From Sulfuriferula plumbiphila (GTDB taxonomy: Bacteria > Pseudomonadota > Gammaproteobacteria > Burkholderiales > Sulfuriferulaceae), in NCBI RefSeq assembly GCF_009938015.1, contig NZ_AP021884.1, positions 2,440,585 through 2,504,584 of the forward strand: a stretch of DNA of 64,000 nt. The letters run 5' to 3'. The notes beneath the pieces were generated by a model. The model was not told the origin of the DNA, searched no databases, and saw only the letters and a program-made list of their open reading frames with translations. Positions 60,132 to 64,000 of the stretch are shown one piece after another; the stretch's first letter is position 1, and each line of letters begins with the position of its first letter. Made by a program: the position numbers and the translations under genes.

Positions 60132-60866
60132 TTAAAGCATAAAGCCGATGAAGGACGCATTCGGCAGCGCATCGCGCAGGTTGCGCGCCAGGCCGTCAAT
60201 CAGGTCGTATTGGCTGCGGTGGGCTTCGTCGGCAATTACCACGATGTTCCGCCGTGGCGACAGTGCGGGCATCTGCTCGCCCTTGTCCGGCATGAATTTC
60301 TGGATGGTAGTGAAGACCACGCCGCCGCTGGCCACTTGCAGCAGTTCGCGCAACCGCTCGCGGCTCTCGGCCTGTACCGGCATCTGGCGCAGCAGTTCGA
60401 TCACCGCCAACGGCAAGCCGTTGACGAAAACCACGATGTCAGGCCGTCGATTATTCTGGCCTTCGATCACCGTGAACTGGTTCACCGCCAGCCAGTCGTT
60501 GCCCGTGGCGTTATCGAAATCCACCAGCCGCGCATGATCGCCCGCGATGCTGCCATCTGCGCGCGGGTATTCCACCGGCACCCCGTCGCGCAGCATGGCG
60601 TGGAAGGTGTGGTTGGTTTGATTCAGCGAAGGCGTGCCGACGCGCAGCACCTTGCGCAGCGCATCCTCGCGCGCCTCTTCCGGGATGGCCGGATTCAAGC
60701 GCCGGATGGCCTCGCGCAACCGCCCCGCCAGCACTACATCGCCAAACGAGTCCCGCTCCGCCGCCGGTTCGCCGGGGGCCATGAGTGGGCCGTGGCCGAT
60801 GGCATAGCCCAGTTCCCCGAACCAGCTCAGGGCGGCGTCTTCTACGATGGATTCGTTGAGGCTCAT
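60132..60866 (-). pseudogene. hsdR: Type I restriction subunit HsdR, internally deleted and truncated
   Basis: 244 codons. The N-terminus is good HsdR: VEDAALSWFGELGYAIGHGP, TNHTFHAMLRDGVPVEYPRA and DIVVFVNGLPLAVIEL (end of the nuclease motif region). It then jumps in frame to MPVQAESRERLRELLQVASG, FTTIQKFMPDKGEQ and VVIADEAHRSQYDL. The nuclease lysine region and Walker A are thus lost. It stops at ASFIGF-ML, where intact proteins continue into the second helicase lobe. Non-functional. Its ATG overlaps the fic stop (ATGA). Confidence 0.85.
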
Positions 60867-61936
60867 CGTCCCAGCAAGTTAAAAAGCGGTTCGTTGATAT
60901 AAAAATTCGTTCGCCCGAGCTTCGTCTTGCGCACCAATCCGGCTGCCTCCAACGCCCCCAGATATTTGGTCGCCGTGGGCCGCGACACGCCAAGGTCGCG
61001 CTCGATGAACTCGATCTTGGTGTAGGGATGGCGGAAGAGATTATTCAGCAAATCCTGGCTGTAAAGTTTGGGCAAATCGTTCCGTAACCGCTGTTTCGTC
61101 AGCTGCATGAGATCGCGGATGCCGCGTACTTTGGTGAGCGTCTCGCGCGAGGTTTCCTCCACCGCATTGAGCATGTAGAACACCCATGCCTCCCAGGCAT
61201 CCTCCTCCCGCACCGCCTGCAAACCACGGTAGTAATCCGGCTTGTGTCTCACGATATAACGGCTGAGGTAAAGCACCGGCAAGTCGAGCAAACCGTGTAA
61301 TACCAGGTACAGCAGGTTGAGAATCCGTCCGGTACGCCCGTTGCCGTCGTAAAACGGGTGGATGCTCTCGAACTGGTAATGCAGCACCGTCATCCGCACC
61401 AGCGGATCCGGGTCGCCCGGTTCGTCACGATGGAAGTGTTCAAGGAAATTCGCCATCAGCCGTTCGATCTCCGCTGGATCTTGCGGCGGTTGATAAACGA
61501 CCTCTCCGGCCTGCTGGTTCTTAAGCACGGTTCCCGGAAGCCTGCGCAGCCCAGCCCGGTTTTGCTCCAGTGCCGCCTGAATCTCAAGCACATCGTCCAG
61601 CCGCAGAAATCTTTGCTGCCGCACATGGGCAAGCCCGATCTTCAGGGCAGCGGCGTAATGGTGAACTTCCTTCGCTGCGGCGTTCGGAAATTTCCCCGAG
61701 ATTACATCGCCCTGAAATAGCTGATCCTCTGTGGTGATAATGTCCTCGATCGCCGATGAATCCTTCGCCTCCTGCAATGCCAGGGTATCTATCAGGATCG
61801 ACTCGTTGGGAATCGTCGCCGCCGCTCCTTTCAACTCTGCCAGAGCGCGATGCGCACGCGCCGCCAAGCGCAGCACGGCGGGCGTCTCCAGTTCAATGGT
61901 GTCAGGCACCGGCAAGGGCTTGAGACGAATAGGCAT
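60863..61936 (-). CDS. fic: Fic-family protein (AMPylase-like)
   Basis: 357 residues. N-terminal inhibitory helix with SSAIEDI (60-66; class II), the Fic core motif HPFYDGNGRTGR at 193-204 and a C-terminal winged helix (GVSRPTATKYLGALEAAGL). Transfers AMP or another nucleotide to target proteins. Fic genes of this kind are often embedded in type I restriction operons, as the adjoining hsdR shows. It appears intact although both hsdR neighbours are broken. Confidence 0.88.
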   Translation of the reverse strand: MPIRLKPLPVPDTIELETPAVLRLAARAHRALAELKGAAATIPNESILIDTLALQEAKDSSAIEDIITTEDQLFQGDVISGKFPNAAAKEVHHYAAALKIGLAHVRQQRFLRLDDVLEIQAALEQNRAGLRRLPGTVLKNQQAGEVVYQPPQDPAEIERLMANFLEHFHRDEPGDPDPLVRMTVLHYQFESIHPFYDGNGRTGRILNLLYLVLHGLLDLPVLYLSRYIVRHKPDYYRGLQAVREEDAWEAWVFYMLNAVEETSRETLTKVRGIRDLMQLTKQRLRNDLPKLYSQDLLNNLFRHPYTKIEFIERDLGVSRPTATKYLGALEAAGLVRKTKLGRTNFYINEPLFNLLGR

Positions 61937-62036
61937 AGGTTAAAAAACACTCGTTATTTTGACACGATCCAAAAACGCGCAAAGAATATAGCACTTTTCT
62001 TTATATGTTGTGGAAATGTGTAAAGCGTCAATCCAT

Positions 62037-62138
62037 TCATAAACAAACCATATTCGGCCCGCGGCCAATGGCATAGCCCAGCTCCCCGAACCAGGTCAGG
62101 GCAGCGCCTTTCAAGATGGATTCTTTGATCTGGCTCAT
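62037..62138 (-). pseudogene. Second hsdR 5' fragment
   Basis: 33 codons beginning MSQIKESILKGAALTWFGEL and ending after GYAIGRGPN with an unrelated tail and TGA. It parallels the start of the hsdR at 60866 but differs at several residues, so it derives from another hsdR allele. It lies upstream of fic, in the same direction. Confidence 0.75.
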
Positions 62139-62640
62139 TCCGGTTTGCGTTTAAATAAACAACTTATTGAAAATAAATGAGTTAGATGGCATTGGCAGCG
62201 CTCGCGCCGGTTTGCTTTTAAATAAGCATCAGGCCCAAAACGGCACATAGCTACGGTAACGTGTGCCCTTCAAACGCTACTGTGATCACGCCGCCAGCTC
62301 ATCCCACACCTCTTGCCGCGTCGCCTCACTATCGCTTGCGATTCATACATTGGCAGGGAGTTGCTGGTAGACATGTTCGATGGCGATCTGCCCGTGCAAG
62401 TTGTAGGGCGCCATGATTTTCGCTTGTTGATCGACACGACGGTTTTCAATAAGGCGGTTTGCCAGTACCACGAGAAGCCCAATCAGCCGTGGCACCATGC
62501 CTTGTATTATGCACATCGCGCCGGCTGGTTGGCATGGATCGATGTGAACGGGGCGGTTATGATTTTATTTCTAGATTTCGACGACGTACTGCTACACACA
62601 TAGCCAGCGATCTTGGGAAGATGCGATCAGCGCAACACCA
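62139..62640. pseudogene. Degenerate coding remnants
   Basis: On the minus strand at about 62280-62480, NRLIENRRVDQQAKIMAPYN and GQIAIEHVYQQLPANV run into a stop, followed by EATRQEVWDELAA and another stop, as in a decayed C-terminus. On the plus strand MILFLDFDDVLLHT (62561-62605) resembles a HAD-domain start cut after 14 residues. Neither is a complete gene. Confidence 0.3.
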
Positions 62641-62960
62641 TCCATTTGTCGCGCCCTGATGTTTTGTGGTAATTGGCCCGCGCGCGCTTTGAGCACGCCC
62701 TGAGGCTGGAAACAGCGCTCGCGTCTTTACCAGCATAGACATAAAGATGCTGAAATTGTAACAATTCAGTGGGGCGCATCACTGGACAACATGTAAATCC
62801 TGAAATAAAACAACACCAATTTGCCACATAGCGAGGGCAGGGAAACGGCGTCTCCTTTCGAAGTGTGGAGAGCGAAATCCCCGAAGACATGGCGCCCGCC
62901 AGCGTGGGTGCCGCCAACACACACAAGGCAAGCCAGGCAAGCAGCACACGTAGAATTCAT
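62641..62960 (-). pseudogene. Possible SCO1/SenC-like pseudogene
   Basis: A minus-strand frame reads FGDFALHTSKGDAVSLPSLC then GKLVLFYF, resembling the start of SCO/thioredoxin-fold copper chaperones. The expected CxxxC region reads YMLSSDAPH before a stop, and another frame supplies a signal-like MLLAWLALCVLAAPTLAGAM. Frameshifts and missing cysteines indicate decay. Weak assignment. Confidence 0.3.
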
Positions 62961-63268
62961 CTACTTCTTTGAAAACACGAGTGCAAGTTACTATTAACAA
63001 TGCATGAAACATGCCACGCAAGAATTTTGTCCACATATTGTTATCTAAGGTACCCAGTGGCTTGCTCAATCCCTAAATACGAGACATAGAGCGCTTTCGT
63101 GACAATGTTCCATTACCGGGACAATTTGTCCCGCACATGTCGCCAAGTTCGGTATATTACATAGAGAGCCAAGGGCGGTACTTCACTATGCTTAAAGACC
63201 AATACCTCCGTCTAAGCGATCTATAACGATTTGGTGCGGTTATTGCTAATAAACTAAGGATTAAAGCC
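62961..63268. promoter_or_regulatory. Upstream region of the AcoR-like gene with palindrome
   Basis: AT-rich. Contains CGGGACAA-T-TTGTCCCG (63117-63133), a perfect 8-bp inverted repeat about 135 bp upstream of the start, and a related TGACAATGTTCC at about 63100. Plausible binding site (UAS) for the sigma-54 activator downstream. No gene seen. Confidence 0.4.
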
Positions 63269-64000
63269 ATGGAAAGGCAAGACATCTTGGAACATGTCCG
63301 TCTTGTGAACGCCGTTGTCGGTTTGGACGGGGTGATGGAACCGGTGGAGGTGGGGTCGGCTATCGCACGGTCATGGAATCGATGTGTACACGATTTCGGT
63401 CTGGATCCGGTGAGAAACGAACCTGTCGTCATACTGGAAGGTCGCGAGCTCAAGGATCGTCAGGCTCCCCTGACACGCTTGCGCGCCATCGCCCAAGGCG
63501 AGATGGCCACCCTCTACCAACAATTGGCAGGCTCTGGTTTCTCCGTACTACTCACTGATACAGAAGGAGTGGTACTGGATTATCTGGGCGACCCTACTTT
63601 TACCGACTCGGCTGCCCAATATGGCATGGTAGAAGGCGCTCTGTGGAGCGAACGAAATCAGGGTACCAACGGAATGGGTACGTGTGCTATAGAACAGCGT
63701 CCAATTTTGATTCATCACAATGAGCATTTCCTATCCCGTAACGTTGGACTGACCTGTTCAGCTGCACCCATTTTTAACCATGAAGGTAATCTGCTCGCCG
63801 TACTGGATGCATCAAGTTTTTCCCACTTGGCGCAGCAGCACACACTAGTGCTGGTAAACATGTCTGCCCAAATGATTGAGAACCGGGCTTTCTTGTGTAA
63901 CTTCCGTGACCAGTACGTCTTGCGTTTCCACAGCCGTCCTGAATTCATCGGCACGCTATGGGAAGGCATTCTGGCCCTGGATGAGGAAGGCCGCATTCTG
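63269..64000 (+). CDS. AcoR-like sigma-54-dependent activator, N-terminal part (runs off window)
   Basis: 244 codons, open to the window end. After a helical lead (VGSAIARSWNRCVHDFGLDP) comes a GAF domain (GFSVLLTDTEGVVLDYLGDP; WSERNQGTNGMGTCAIEQRP; LTCSAAPIFNHEGNLLAVLD) and the start of a PAS domain (ILALDEEGRIL). This is the sensor half of AcoR/Fis-type regulators of acetoin or alcohol catabolism; the AAA+ and HTH parts lie beyond the window. Start at ATG 63269; ribosome-binding site AAGGATTAAAG. Confidence 0.88.
   Translation, partial: MERQDILEHVRLVNAVVGLDGVMEPVEVGSAIARSWNRCVHDFGLDPVRNEPVVILEGRELKDRQAPLTRLRAIAQGEMATLYQQLAGSGFSVLLTDTEGVVLDYLGDPTFTDSAAQYGMVEGALWSERNQGTNGMGTCAIEQRPILIHHNEHFLSRNVGLTCSAAPIFNHEGNLLAVLDASSFSHLAQQHTLVLVNMSAQMIENRAFLCNFRDQYVLRFHSRPEFIGTLWEGILALDEEGRIL

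Noticed and set aside
59841..61936. Plus-strand 353-codon frame beginning in tRNA-His
   Set aside because: It starts inside a tRNA and is antisense to hsdR; not a gene.

Overview
The window is a betaproteobacterial chromosome, probably of the Thiobacillus/Sulfuriferula/Gallionellales kind. This is judged from the housekeeping genes map-glnD, rimP-nusA-infB-rbfA-truB-rpsO-pnp, dksA, a CbbY-type phosphatase and folD; no rRNA is present to test it. The chromosome is interrupted by one integrative and conjugative element (ICE) of about 46.3 kb.

Layout: 1-1795 is chromosome: start of glnD, map, then a co-directional tRNA-Gly, tRNA-Cys and the 5' half of a tRNA-Leu(UAA). From 1787 to 48077 lies the ICE, bounded by the direct repeat CTTAAAATC, which is the anticodon loop of that tRNA-Leu. 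The 3' half of the same tRNA-Leu resumes at 48069-48124, just before rimP. The two halves pair perfectly in the acceptor stem (GCCCGGA with TCCGGGC), so integration has cut a chromosomal tRNA gene in two without restoring it.

About 160 bp inside its left end, the ICE carries a second, different tRNA-Leu(UAA) (acceptor GCCCGAG/CTCGGGC). It points the same way as the host tRNA operon and is interrupted between U34 and A35 by a 226-nt group I intron. It looks like a replacement for the tRNA the element destroys. The intron also splits the attachment-site core inside the replacement, so the integrase should not recognise it. This is the most unusual feature of the window.

The ICE backbone, from the right end, is: P4-type tyrosine integrase, HigBA toxin-antitoxin, a probable defence island (HEPN/TIGR02391 protein, CoiA-like nuclease, truncated ABC-3C-like effector, lone RelB), RadC, a zinc-ribbon protein, DUF932, ParB, a large SF1 helicase flanked by direct repeats, DUF736, a regulator with a degenerate DDE-integrase protein, DUF2958, DUF2285, AlpA-like HTH, RepA, an iteron-type origin, ParA, DUF2840, TraF, relaxase, TraR (LysR), EexN, TraG and TrbBCDEJLFGI. 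The order resembles Tn4371-family ICEs, with a tRNA-directed integration module. Two cargo cassettes sit between the relaxase and TraR: a vitamin-B6 cassette (YggS, pyridoxal kinase, 78-aa protein, class III aminotransferase, divergent MocR regulator, glutamine amidotransferase) and a redox cassette (exported protoglobin, thioredoxin-like protein, AhpD-like protein, divergent AraC regulator).

Right of the ICE (48125-64000) the chromosome resumes with the translation/RNA-decay operon, dksA, a CbbY-like phosphatase, folD and a tRNA-Pro/Arg/His cluster. Behind the tRNAs lies a decayed region: an internally deleted hsdR, an intact fic, a second hsdR 5' fragment and a possible SCO1 pseudogene. The window ends in an AcoR-like sigma-54 activator.
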